Below, piece by piece: positions 8,801 to 16,320 of a stretch of 39,194 nt of DNA (the first letter of the stretch is position 1; each line of letters starts with the position of its first letter). Source of the stretch: CAZMVU01 sp964569295 (GTDB lineage Bacteria; Hydrogenedentota; Hydrogenedentia; Hydrogenedentales; JAGMZX01). The DNA lies in NCBI GenBank assembly GCA_964569295.1, contig CAZMVU010000020.1:1-39194 (forward strand), written 5' to 3'. A program made the translations under genes and the position numbers. Below the pieces are notes generated by a model, which was given only the letters and a program-made list of their open reading frames with translations, was not told the DNA's origin and ran no database searches.

Positions 8801-9536
8801 GTACAACCGGGCGCGCATGACAGATGTCCAGGCCGAAGTCACCGTCAACCCCGACTCGATACGTTTCGACCCGATTTCGCTCGTGCCTTACACTGGCCGC
8901 ATCACCGGTTCGGCCCGCGTTTCGCGCGCGGCGCCCATGCGCCTCGATGCCAAATTGATTTTCGACAAGGCCGATGTGCGCATCTTGGATGAGGCCTTCC
9001 TCACCGAACCGCAAGGACTGCGGGGGCTCTGCACCGGCACGATAAACGCCGCCTTCCCCCTCGGCGATATGGAGGCGGTCATGGGCCAGATCAGCGGCGA
9101 CATTGATCTCCGGCTGAAAAACGGTTCCTACGGCGATGTCGGCGTGGGCGGCCGCGCGCTCTCCTTCCTGCGCGTACTCGAGATAATCCACCTGCGGCTT
9201 CCCAAGCTCGAGAACAAAGGCCTCGCCTACGACACCAGCACGCTTGTGATGAAGGCCGTAGATGGGCGGGTGAACCTCGATACCCTGACCATGAATACCG
9301 GCTCCTACGAGATCAAGGGCGGGGGCGTCGTCGACTATGCCGACGACGACATGGAGCTCCAGTTCCGCGTACACTTACTCGAGGTGGTTACGGGCCTGGT
9401 CTCGAAAGTGCCTGTACTGGGCAATGCAGTCGATGCACTGAGTTCCGTCACCGATCTTGTCGTCACCGCGCGTGGCAAACCCGATCAACCTGACATCATG
9501 ATTACCCCCGGCGTCGGGCCCCGGAAAAGAGAATAG
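5886..9536 (+). CDS. AsmA/YhdP-like envelope protein
   Basis: A very long (1216 aa) envelope protein with one N-terminal membrane anchor (about residues 13-34, WWWAAPLAALLVIVGGG) followed by about 1150 residues rich in repeating beta-strand segments. The C-terminal part carries an AsmA-like C-terminal region: a stretch reading LKNGSYGDVGVGGRAL, then DTSTLVMKAVDGRVNLDTLTM and an ending GKPDQPDIMITPG. Relatives such as YhdP, TamB and AsmA form elongated beta-groove bridges between inner and outer membranes, thought to move phospholipid; that role here is by family. The start at 5886 is chosen for TGAGGA five bases upstream; alternatives are ATG 5874 and GTG 5844. It stands alone on the plus strand between two minus-strand blocks. 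Confidence 0.8.
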   Translation: MQKTSRIPARLRGHWWWAAPLAALLVIVGGGNLVLQVIPLRSIIEEALTKELGEPFHIGSLRAYAFTGAHVTAYDVQFGEGDFMATADRVVASGSLWQLARQVIDIESLRVEGLEAHGPDTAPELIDRWNSMIAHVDEKPEPDDGGFSVRIRHAASAEAALFLGAARAVTGDITLRDVTEPQWDIGLDVVLTYWPENPVFRGAAQVSRQEAAEDHWTIRAGLEGFHANNLGFSPRLPAFAVDLDVAAEGALPDNLAMGVHGTLTVAQAPGLSGDFTGDAWLRNGQILVNDVDFSGPGLTLEGDYTRERDGRFGCQVHQASAQGPGLTGLFKLLAAPDAGIEAQGDGTLDVTDFLLGDAGEGMRFVKGRAALSGIDYVLPTGEVSFDNLGGNVHVSEGVLRIDDISGSGFSVRGDIHPDFPAGTISVALAGDVALNPARLAPWAPAGVLQRLEGTLAVERLAGTFAMGADDTSEIGELQMAAQMQDVCATITPVGIAAPLVFDHVAGHVQYENGTFTVSELGGERFAANGSVRFLEDAYTVDVSGHTQLDAGFVRILVPGALRELGGRVTFDRIAGTFGGDTFLPPDLVVDGQIEKGRAAIKAGGLDEQIEDVSARFSTSDTEVKADIDRIVFQRLGTLRGDAAYTYASRRLDATLHTDLGPWAALAGGNAETLRPILAAYGPSTLAIETRLPEPENPAWSLGIRREGDPSLTVAMQFGGDGPTPDVIEADTTLPATAFREVLPNSFMPEGNIPLHIEKPAGTNTFTLNAELDNMALRIGKYLHKPMGGAMGLELTGSVTPSAQLTHAVLTLYGESVQAALDGGIHAEDLALDLAPLTPLLPEGGAASGRVTGTFDTATPMADLTLHGAGWRITPEASLDTVDGALRYNGSVLTFDDVRVRGSYTDCTIQGSRTANAWEAAVTGSKLDLDALLMTWDAVQSAWATPDDAAPGAAIVRADNDNGMMRVRLDEMQYNRARMTDVQAEVTVNPDSIRFDPISLVPYTGRITGSARVSRAAPMRLDAKLIFDKADVRILDEAFLTEPQGLRGLCTGTINAAFPLGDMEAVMGQISGDIDLRLKNGSYGDVGVGGRALSFLRVLEIIHLRLPKLENKGLAYDTSTLVMKAVDGRVNLDTLTMNTGSYEIKGGGVVDYADDDMELQFRVHLLEVVTGLVSKVPVLGNAVDALSSVTDLVVTARGKPDQPDIMITPGVGPRKRE

Positions 9537-9812
9537 GGCGAAAGCATATACGCCAGGGGCGCGGCCAGGGTATTACGATGCGTAAAGAATCCGCCGTGTT
9601 TATCGAGTACTTCTGCGGCCCAAGCCCTCCCCGCCATACCCGCGAATTTGCGGGTGGTGGCAGGAGTTGCGAAAAAGGCAATTTTTGTAATTCTTTAGCC
9701 GTTTGCCGTGAGCCGTTTCCCATACGTCATACAACTCCCTGGTATTAGCGCGGGTAGCGGTTCTGGCTCACCCGCTGTTTCTATGAGTCACGATGTAGGC
9801 GTCCTTTGGAGT

Positions 9813-9834
9813 GCGGTGGCTTGCCACCGCTTTT
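9813..9834 (+). terminator. hairpin with T-tract, terminator-like (AsmA side)
   Basis: Perfect 8-bp GC-rich stem GCGGTGGC / GCCACCGC with a two-base TT gap (the physical loop would open to four or more bases), then TTTT. In plus orientation it would stop transcripts leaving the AsmA-like gene, which ends 277 bases upstream. It is also one end of the inverted-repeat element, so terminator function may be secondary. Confidence 0.45.
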
Positions 9835-10007
9835 CCCGCAAAGGCCGTGGGTAGACGCTGGCGCGCAAGCCGGGAGAAAAGAGCCCCGTGGCCTCCAGCC
9901 CAAGTGGCCTGCTCATGAGCCCGAGAAGGATTCAAGGACACCGCTGGTGACTGCGTACGGTTGCTCGCCCGCCTTGGACAAACGCATGCATTTCAGCCCA
10001 CGCGCGC

Positions 10008-10029
10008 AAAAGCGGTGGCAAGCCACCGC
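10008..10029 (-). terminator. hairpin with T-tract, terminator-like (activase side)
   Basis: Identical to the hairpin at 9813-9834 but on the minus strand: GCGGTGGC, TT, GCCACCGC, then TTTT. It lies 126 bases beyond the activase stop and is correctly oriented to end that operon. The pair thus gives each convergent transcript its own T-tailed hairpin. Confidence 0.45.
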
Positions 10030-10154
10030 AGTCGAAAGTAGCGCCAACAGCATGGCGATCTCCGTCGCACGCTGGTATTCGCTGTCACGCAACAGCTTGG
10101 CGGAATATGTGCGCCCTCTTGCACCATACGGCTCAAGAATTACGGTTTTTCTGC

Positions 10155-11063
10155 TTACGCTTGCACGCGCGCTTGCAGGCCATGGTGCTGGAACGTGGCT
10201 GTTACGCGATCGATGGTGTCTTTTCCGGGTGTGCGCACTGGATGAAAATCATGGCTGCGCCCGAGACGCACGTATTTGTCGCGTGCCCAGCCATGGCCCG
10301 GCATAAGGTCAACGGGGCCTGCATAGCCAGCGCCGGCGAGGAACAGGGCCAACTGCTCGATGGTTTCGCGGCCGATGTTGAACCCGGGTATGAGCGGGAT
10401 CCGCGGCAAGAGCCGCGCGCGGCCCACGCGGGCGAGCAACGCCTTGAAGTTCGCGAGGATGGTCTCGTTCGTGGCGCCTGTCTGCGCACGGTGTTGCGCG
10501 GCGTCGATGTGTTTCAAGTCGAACAGGAACAGGTCGGTTTTCGCGCACAAGTCGTTGACGAGCGCCGGGGCGAATTGGCCGCAGGTTTCGATGGCCGTGT
10601 GCATCGCTTCTGCGTGAAGCGCCTCGATGAGGGCTCGGAGGAAGTCCGGTTGGGCTGTGGGTTCGCCGCCCGTGATGGTCACGCCGCCGCCCGATGCGTC
10701 ATAAAAGGGCTTGTCCCGCGAGACGCGCGCGATCACCTCGTCGATGCGCATCGCCATGCCCGCCGCCTCCCGCGCGCCTGTGCGGCAGGCATCGACGCAG
10801 GTACGGCAGAGCGTACAGCGGTTGGGATCGCGCAGAACGCGCCCCCCGGCCATCGTTAACGCCTGCTGCGGACACGCTTCGACGCATGCCCCACAGCCGG
10901 CGCAGCGATCTTCGCGGTACACGACTTCGATTTCCCGCCGCTGCGACTCGGGGTTGTGGCACCACCAGCACCGCAACGGACACCCCTTCATGTACACGGC
11001 GGTGCGGATGCCCGGGCCGTCGTAGACGGCGTAGTGCTGTATGTCGAAGATAACGCCCTGCAC
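10155..11063 (-). CDS. glycyl-radical enzyme activating enzyme (radical SAM)
   Basis: A 302-residue radical-SAM protein that installs the glycyl radical on its partner by hydrogen abstraction, using S-adenosylmethionine and a [4Fe-4S] cluster. Cluster cysteines are C28, C32 and C35 (CPLRCWWC). An inserted ferredoxin-like domain near residues 53-95 holds two more clusters (CAGCGACVEAC and CTLCRTCVDAC), as in activases of the non-pyruvate glycyl radical enzymes. The SAM-binding GGGVTITGGEP follows near 125-135. The start is GTG at 11063, three bases after the stop of the glycyl radical enzyme, so the two are clearly one operon. The radical target is certainly the adjacent enzyme; the pathway is not shown. 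Confidence 0.93.
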   Translation of the reverse strand: MQGVIFDIQHYAVYDGPGIRTAVYMKGCPLRCWWCHNPESQRREIEVVYREDRCAGCGACVEACPQQALTMAGGRVLRDPNRCTLCRTCVDACRTGAREAAGMAMRIDEVIARVSRDKPFYDASGGGVTITGGEPTAQPDFLRALIEALHAEAMHTAIETCGQFAPALVNDLCAKTDLFLFDLKHIDAAQHRAQTGATNETILANFKALLARVGRARLLPRIPLIPGFNIGRETIEQLALFLAGAGYAGPVDLMPGHGWARDKYVRLGRSHDFHPVRTPGKDTIDRVTATFQHHGLQARVQA

Positions 11064-11066
11064 GCG

Positions 11067-13643
11067 CTACCCGTGCTCCGTGCGCGCGATGATCTCGTCC
11101 TGGATTTCATGCCCGAGATCGACGAAGTAGGTGCTGTAGCCGCCCACCTTCACGATGAGATCGCGGTACTGGTCCGGGTGTTCCCGGGCCGCGCGCAGCA
11201 TGGCGCCGCTCACGACGGTTGGTTGCAGTTGCGCGCCGCCCAGCCGCATGTAGGTGCGCACGAGGGCCACCCACTTGGCACGGGCTTGCGGGGTGGCGCC
11301 GAGGGCGCTCGGGTGAAACTTCACGTTCACCGCGGCGCCCATGAGGCCGGCATTGGGCAGGGCGGCCACCGAGAGCAACGCCCCCGTGACGCCGTTGCGC
11401 TCGACATTCGCCGGGTTGCAGCTCGCGGCAAAGGGTGTGGCGGCGCGCCGCCCGTCGGGTGTCGCCATCGAAATGCGGCCCTCGAAGGTATGCGTGATCA
11501 TGCTGATGACATAGGGCACGAACGGGCCGCCCCGGTAGTTGGTATAGTGCGCGATCTCATCAAGCAGCCCCTGCATGATCCGGCGCGCCAAAGCGTCGGC
11601 CTCGGGCTGGCCATTGCCCCAACGGTCCGGCACATCGCGCATGGCCGCATGCAGTTCTTCATGATCTTCGAAGTTTGCATCGAGCGCCGCGAGTAAGTCG
11701 GCGAAGGTATAGCGTTTCTCCTCGTAGACGAGCCGCTTGATAACCAGCAGCGCGTCGGTCACGTTGGCGATGCTGTTGATAAGCGAGATGCCGCTCAGGT
11801 CGTAGCGCGCGCCGCCGGCGGTGACATCGCAGCGCGATTCGAGGCAGCCCTCCATAAAGGCCGATATGAACGGCGCCGGCTGGTGCTCGGCATAGATGCG
11901 ATCACGGAGATTCGACGCGGTGACCACCTTGGCAATGGCGTCTTTCCCCTGCGCAAAGAAGGCCGCGATCAGATCCTCGAAATCGGCGAATTCCTCTGGC
12001 TTGCCGGTGCGGGCGCCCTCGTGCCGCAGGGGCCCGGCGATGGTCATGGTTGCGCCGTCGCGCAGGGTCATGTCGAGCAGTTTCGCCAACAACAGGGCGT
12101 TCGCGCTCATGGCGCCCGTCTTGCCGGGGCAGGTGGTCTCGACGCAGCCCATCACAGCGTAATCGCGCGCGTCTGCGGGGGTGAAACCGCGGCGGCGCAT
12201 GGCCTCGACGTGCGTGTCGTCGTTGAACAACGAGAAGCTCGAGGTGCCCTCGGCAAGGTAGGCCGCCACCCGCTCGAGCAAGGCATCGGGCGTATCCGGG
12301 TGTACGCGCACGGACACATTGGTAATGGCTTTCGAGCTGTGCGCGGCGTCGAGAAAGAGGTAGGTGAGCTCATTCGTGGCGTCGTTGCCCTCGGCGTCCA
12401 CGCCCCCGAGGGTCACCGGCGACGACCCGAGGAACCGGTGATAAAAATTCGCCAGAATGTTGGACTCGGGCCGCACGTTCTGCGACATGATCTTCAGCAA
12501 CAGCTCATCGAGGAGTCTGCGCGCCTGGCCGGGTGTGGTACGCCCCGCATCGAGGTCGGCGCGGTAGTAGGGGTAGAGCATCTGGTCGAGCCGCCCGAAG
12601 CAGTGCAGGTTTACCGGGTGCGCCAGCTCGACCGCCGTCTTCACCGTCCACAAGGCCTGCACCGCCTCACGGAAGGTGCGTGCAGGCTGCGCGGGAACCC
12701 GGGCGCACACCGCCGCCAGTTCGTGCAGGTTCCTTGCCGTACCGGAGTTTTGGGCCTGGTCCGCCGCCCGTGCGACCGCCTGCGTCAGCCGGGTTGCGAA
12801 AAGCTGCACCCCTTCGAGGGCGCGCGCGTTTGCTTGCAAGAAGGGGCGCTGCTGCGCGGGGGCGTGCTCCGCAAGGGCGGTCGCCTGCGCATGGAGCGCT
12901 TCGAGCCCTTCACGGAGTACCGGCCCGTAGTCGAGGATGACATGCCCTTGCAGCGTGGCAATGCTTGCCGCGCTGTTGATGAGCATCACCTGGCGCGAGG
13001 TGTTGCCCGGCAGCCCGGTGATAAAGTCGTGCATGTCGCGCGAGTACAGGCCCGAAGCGAGCAGCGCCTTGTGCAGGTGCGACACCACGCACCGCCCGCG
13101 CCAGTAAGGCAGCAGGTCGCGCAGCAGCAGCTTGCGATCTGCCGGTGCGATCTGCCATGCGTTGATGGCGCGGGTGGCCATGGTTTTCAGTTCCATGTTC
13201 AGCGGCGGCGCACCACCCGCCCGCACACGCCGCTGGTTGCGCACGAACTGGGCGAACGTGCCCTTGCGCAACAGGTACCCCACCGCCTTCGCCGCAGAAC
13301 GCATACGAAACCGCACCAGCGTGCTTTTCTTCAGCTCCGCCGCGAGCACGTCGTTGAACACACCCCGCTCGATATCCAACGGCACACCGAGAAAATGCTC
13401 CGTCCAATAGCCGGCGATTTGTTCTTCCGGCTCGACATGGTGACGCATATGCGCGTACACATGGTGCATGGCCTCCGCTATACGCACCGGCAACGGCAGC
13501 CCCGCGTCTTCCGTTTCGCGCCAGGACTCGGTGTAGTACCGCGCGCGGTCAACCGAAATGTACGCCGGTCCCTCCTGATAGCGCGCGCGCATACGCGCCG
13601 TGGGCGATGTCTTTTCGGCCGCTGTGTCAATCGAAGCGAACAT
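11067..13643 (-). CDS. glycyl radical enzyme (pyruvate formate-lyase family), substrate unknown
   Basis: 858 residues of the PFL-like family. The active-site cysteine is C500 in MGCVETTCPGKTG, and Glu502 follows it as in the dehydratase/lyase branch (GCVE) rather than the CC pair of true PFL, so pyruvate formate-lyase is unlikely. The glycyl radical loop near the C terminus reads KVGGYS, with the radical Gly at 835; the usual leading Arg of RVxGYS is Lys832. Candidate chemistries in this branch are diol dehydration, C-N or C-S lysis and decarboxylation; no substrate can be assigned. The start MFASIDTAAEK at 13643 is chosen over an extension to 13697. No microcompartment shell genes are nearby. 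The enzyme would be oxygen sensitive, so it acts under anoxia. Confidence 0.9.
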   Translation of the reverse strand: MFASIDTAAEKTSPTARMRARYQEGPAYISVDRARYYTESWRETEDAGLPLPVRIAEAMHHVYAHMRHHVEPEEQIAGYWTEHFLGVPLDIERGVFNDVLAAELKKSTLVRFRMRSAAKAVGYLLRKGTFAQFVRNQRRVRAGGAPPLNMELKTMATRAINAWQIAPADRKLLLRDLLPYWRGRCVVSHLHKALLASGLYSRDMHDFITGLPGNTSRQVMLINSAASIATLQGHVILDYGPVLREGLEALHAQATALAEHAPAQQRPFLQANARALEGVQLFATRLTQAVARAADQAQNSGTARNLHELAAVCARVPAQPARTFREAVQALWTVKTAVELAHPVNLHCFGRLDQMLYPYYRADLDAGRTTPGQARRLLDELLLKIMSQNVRPESNILANFYHRFLGSSPVTLGGVDAEGNDATNELTYLFLDAAHSSKAITNVSVRVHPDTPDALLERVAAYLAEGTSSFSLFNDDTHVEAMRRRGFTPADARDYAVMGCVETTCPGKTGAMSANALLLAKLLDMTLRDGATMTIAGPLRHEGARTGKPEEFADFEDLIAAFFAQGKDAIAKVVTASNLRDRIYAEHQPAPFISAFMEGCLESRCDVTAGGARYDLSGISLINSIANVTDALLVIKRLVYEEKRYTFADLLAALDANFEDHEELHAAMRDVPDRWGNGQPEADALARRIMQGLLDEIAHYTNYRGGPFVPYVISMITHTFEGRISMATPDGRRAATPFAASCNPANVERNGVTGALLSVAALPNAGLMGAAVNVKFHPSALGATPQARAKWVALVRTYMRLGGAQLQPTVVSGAMLRAAREHPDQYRDLIVKVGGYSTYFVDLGHEIQDEIIARTEHG

Positions 13644-13972
13644 AACCGTACCCCCGTGTTGTATGCCCGGACACGCATAGCCATGACCACGTGCCAAAGG
13701 ATTCAGTATACCCGGAAAGCGGATGTATCAAAAGGCCCCGCATGTGTAGAGAATCGAAACGGCGGCAAAGGCGCCCAGGCGGATGGTGCCCCGAACACAC
13801 CCATGCACAGGCGCGGTGGCGTGTGGAATGAAAATTGCATCTGCGTGCCAGATTACGAAGAGGGTGCGTGTTGCCGCTATGAAGGCCGTTTCCAGCGGGG
13901 GCGCCGCTTGCGCCGGGGCACTTGTCAGCCGGCTGGCGCGCAGCAGCACTGCAACGCAAGGGAGACTTTCAC
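13644..13972. other. divergent intergenic region, nothing recognised
   Basis: 329 bases between the divergent starts of the glycyl radical enzyme and the di-haem cytochrome. It must contain both promoters, but no convincing -35/-10 pair, FNR-like site or riboswitch was identified by eye. AAGGGAGA near 13958-13965 is the ribosome binding site for the cytochrome gene. Short open frames here resemble nothing known. Confidence 0.6.
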
Positions 13973-15460
13973 ATGCCTACACATGACATATCCAAACCCC
14001 GGGCTTTTTCGGCGTTGCTTGTGGCCAGCGTGGTGGCGCTTGCCGTCAGTATGCTGCTTGTTGCCTTGCCGGCCCATGGGCAGACCGACGCAGAGATGAA
14101 AGCCGCTACGGCGGTGGACGACATCAAAGACCCGCAGGCGGACATGCCATTCGCGCGCAATACCTTCCTGCCGGTGGTGGCCGATACGCCGTTTGCTGAG
14201 ATCATGGCGGCGGACGTGGCGAAAAAGGACGCGCTCATGCAGCGCCAGGAGCAATTGCTCGACCGCCGCTACGACCTGAGCGACAACCCCTCGGACGTGA
14301 TGATGTCGGCTGGGCGCAAGCCGGTGCAACAGGGCGTGCGGGTGAAGCTGCCCGAGGGCGTGACGTGGGACGAGTTGAACGAGATGACGCCCGCCGAGAT
14401 CAAGGAGCAGAACCTGTTCCCCATGGGGTTCCGTCCCTTGCCCCATGCGGACCATGTAGCGGGCGGGCAGGTGTTTCCCGACAACCAGATAGAGGGCATG
14501 GAGACCCTCGAGGGCCGTGACCTCTTGCGCTTCGATATCGAGTTCGATATCCCGGACCACCTTACACCCGAGTTTCCGCCCCCCATCTTTCTTACCACGC
14601 GCCCGGACCTCGGCGATGTGTCGCAGGGCAAGGTCTTGAGTATCGACAACTACTACGAGATTTTCCGGGGCATCCTTACCCCCGTGCAAATGGAAGGCAT
14701 GCGGTTGCTCCTGACCCCCTTCCCGCAGCAGCAGTTCAACCAGACGGAGGATCGCAAGGTCGCGCGGCCCAGTCTTGGCGTGACGTGTTTCGACTGCCAC
14801 ACGAACGGCCACACGAACGCCGCTTTCCACCTCAACCCGGATACCCGGCCCCAGGCTGCACGCATGCGCCTTGATACCGTGAGCCTGCGCGGGCTGTTCA
14901 ACCAGCAGATTCATGGGTCGAAGCGCTCACTGCGGTCGGTCGAGGACTTCACCGAGTTCGAGCAGCGCACCGCCTACTTCGACGGCGACCACGTGACCGC
15001 GGCGAAGAAGGGCGTGAACCTGCCGGACCGCGCCAGCCAGGTCGCCATGATGGCGCAGATGCAAAACATCCTGGACTTCCCGCCAACACCCAAGCTGACC
15101 CCGGAAGGCAAGCTCGATCCGGACAAGGCCACCGAGCAGGAACTCATGGGCCAGGAGGTCTTCTTCGGCAAGGGCCGCTGCGGCGATTGCCACCCGGCGC
15201 CGTTCTACCTGGACGACAAGATGCACGACCTCGAGCTCGAGCGCTTCTATGAACCCGAAGTAATCAGCGATCACTACAACTCGCCGGATGGCGCGATCAA
15301 GACCTTCACCCTGCGCGGCATTAAGGACTCGCCGCCATATCACCACGACGGCCGCCTCCTGACCCTCGAGGACACCACCGAGTTCTTCAATCTCGTGCTC
15401 GGTCTGGGGCTCACGCAAGAGGAGAAAGACGCGGTGACGGCCTTCATGCGTTGTCTGTAG
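13973..15460 (+). CDS. di-haem cytochrome c peroxidase/MauG-like protein
   Basis: 495 residues with a Sec-type signal peptide (hydrophobic 12-32, ending PAHGQT), so periplasmic. Two c-type haem sites are visible: CFDCH at 272-276 and CGDCH at 403-407. The C-terminal TFTLRGIKDSPPYHHDG and LTLEDTTEFFNLVLG blocks are typical of the cytochrome c peroxidase/MauG superfamily. Usual peroxidases are about 330-350 aa with the first haem near the N terminus; here about 240 residues of mature protein precede the first haem, an extension of unknown role that includes a Pro-rich LTPEFPPPIF segment. It may reduce peroxide or act in another redox reaction. Transcribed alone, divergent from the glycyl radical operon. 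ATG 13973 is chosen for AAGGGAGA upstream. Confidence 0.8.
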   Translation: MPTHDISKPRAFSALLVASVVALAVSMLLVALPAHGQTDAEMKAATAVDDIKDPQADMPFARNTFLPVVADTPFAEIMAADVAKKDALMQRQEQLLDRRYDLSDNPSDVMMSAGRKPVQQGVRVKLPEGVTWDELNEMTPAEIKEQNLFPMGFRPLPHADHVAGGQVFPDNQIEGMETLEGRDLLRFDIEFDIPDHLTPEFPPPIFLTTRPDLGDVSQGKVLSIDNYYEIFRGILTPVQMEGMRLLLTPFPQQQFNQTEDRKVARPSLGVTCFDCHTNGHTNAAFHLNPDTRPQAARMRLDTVSLRGLFNQQIHGSKRSLRSVEDFTEFEQRTAYFDGDHVTAAKKGVNLPDRASQVAMMAQMQNILDFPPTPKLTPEGKLDPDKATEQELMGQEVFFGKGRCGDCHPAPFYLDDKMHDLELERFYEPEVISDHYNSPDGAIKTFTLRGIKDSPPYHHDGRLLTLEDTTEFFNLVLGLGLTQEEKDAVTAFMRCL

Positions 15461-15839
15461 TCTGTAGCCGCTTCATCCGCGTTTTGCGGGGGAAACTTCT
15501 TGAACCATAAAGAAGGGGCGCAGTGATTGTACTGCCGCGCTGTTGGTGAAAAAGTGAAGCAAAAAGGGGACTGTCCCGCGAGTCCGCGAGCAGGGACTGT
15601 CCCCTTTCTTGCGACATTTGGAGAAATTCGCGGCGCTTTTCTCCAAGGCCGCAAAACAAGGGACAGACCCGAGTCCCGGTTTGCTTGCTCACAACGGGCA
15701 CCGAAGGAAGCAAAACATCGGTAGTAGAAGAACTGCACCCTAAAGAAGGTTCGCCCCCTACGCGTGCCCGCGCATGGTTGGACCGGAAAAGGACACGCTA
15801 TCGCCGGGCCGGCACCGAGAGTTTGCCGCTGCCGACCGC
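15461..15839. other. convergent intergenic region with dispersed-repeat-like hairpins
   Basis: 379 bases between two convergent genes. A strong hairpin at 15563-15607 (listed separately) is followed by a related copy, GGGAC-AGACCCGA-GTCCC, at 15660-15677. The stretch 15561-15690 therefore looks like a small repeat element built on the GGGAC/GTCCC palindrome. No coding frame resembles a known protein and no tRNA is present. Confidence 0.6.
15563..15607. terminator. bidirectional terminator-like hairpin, GGGGACTGTCCC type
   Basis: AAAGGGGACTGTCCC (15563-15577) pairs with GGGACTGTCCCCTTT (15593-15607) with a single central mismatch, over a 15-base loop. The A-tract on the left and T-tract on the right give a T-tailed hairpin on both strands, fitting a shared terminator for the cytochrome (plus) and V/A-ATPase-ptsN (minus) transcripts. 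Each arm is also its own small palindrome, as in REP-like dispersed repeats. Confidence 0.55.
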
Positions 15840-16313
15840 TTACCGGCGCGGGTTGTCCTCTACCTCCTTGATAATGTCGTAGATGGTCTGCGCGTCACCG
15901 GCCTGGACAATCCGGCCAACCACATTGCGATGCTCGAAAACCTCGGCAATGGCTTCGAGCGTGCGGATGCGCTCCTCGTAATGGTAGGGCGGGATGAGCA
16001 TAAGCAGCACGATCTTGCATGGCTGCCCGTCGAGAGATTCGAAGGGGATGCCTTGTGGTGCGGTACCCAGGGCGCAGAGGATGTCGTCGACACGGTCGGT
16101 GCTGACGTGGGGGATGGCGATGCCCGCCTCCATGCCGCTGCCCATTACGTGTTCGCGCGCCATGATCTCGTCGAACACAGAGTTGCGCTGGGCGTAGGGC
16201 ACTTCGTGGTCTTGCACGAGGAGATCGAGCACTTCGCCGATGGCTTCGCGGCGGTTGACTGCTTCCAGGTTGGGCTTGATGAGGGCGGAACGAAGCAAGT
16301 GGGACAAAAGCAT
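15840..16313 (-). CDS. ptsN: PTS EIIA domain protein (fructose/nitrogen type, PtsN-like)
   Basis: 157 residues forming a single EIIA-2 domain, accepting phosphate from HPr or NPr on a histidine. The phospho-acceptor is His69 in GIAIPHVSTDRV; the downstream core (CKIVLLMLIPPYHYEERIRTL) is typical. There is no EIIB or EIIC domain, so a regulatory rather than sugar-transporting role is likely, as for PtsN. It starts seven bases after the stop of the V/A-ATPase D subunit, so it should be the last gene of that operon. Regulation of the ATPase or ion homeostasis is an attractive but unproven inference; PtsN in enterobacteria controls potassium transport. Confidence 0.88.
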   Translation of the reverse strand: MLLSHLLRSALIKPNLEAVNRREAIGEVLDLLVQDHEVPYAQRNSVFDEIMAREHVMGSGMEAGIAIPHVSTDRVDDILCALGTAPQGIPFESLDGQPCKIVLLMLIPPYHYEERIRTLEAIAEVFEHRNVVGRIVQAGDAQTIYDIIKEVEDNPRR

Positions 16314-16320
16314 GGGGCGC

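Larger units (their letters stand above)
9803..10040. repeat. MITE-like element with inverted hairpin ends
   Basis: The two ends are inverted copies of one sequence of about 30 bases. The core GCGGTGGC-TT-GCCACCGC followed by TTTT occurs at 9813-9834 on the plus strand and, identically, at 10008-10029 on the minus strand, with partial similarity continuing outward (CCTTTGGAGT against ACTTTCGACT). Each end is itself a perfect 8-bp hairpin. The interior of about 175 bp codes for nothing recognisable. The structure fits a non-autonomous mobile element or a pair of REP-type palindromes; no target-site duplication was identified. Confidence 0.6.
9537..10154. other. convergent intergenic region, no supported gene
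   Basis: 618 bases between the ends of the AsmA-like gene and the activase gene. It holds an 18-bp near-palindrome ACCCGCGAATTTGCGGGT (9638-9655), a short direct repeat of AGCCGTTT around 9697-9719, and a 238-bp inverted-repeat element (9803-10040, listed separately). Open frames here are short, unlike known proteins, and are produced by the repeat itself. No tRNA or recognisable small RNA. Confidence 0.7.

Noticed and set aside
11067..13643. Annotation as pyruvate formate-lyase (pflB)
   Set aside because: The adjacent double cysteine of true PFL is absent; GCVE marks the dehydratase/lyase branch.
11883..14099. Open frame on the plus strand opposite the glycyl radical enzyme (over 700 codons)
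   Set aside because: Antisense shadow of a GC-rich gene; composition is unlike a protein and the true gene has its catalytic motifs on the other strand.
15461..15839. tRNA or small RNA in the convergent gap (a GGTTCG stretch near 15749)
   Set aside because: No acceptor or anticodon stems can be formed around it; the only stable structures are the repeat hairpins.
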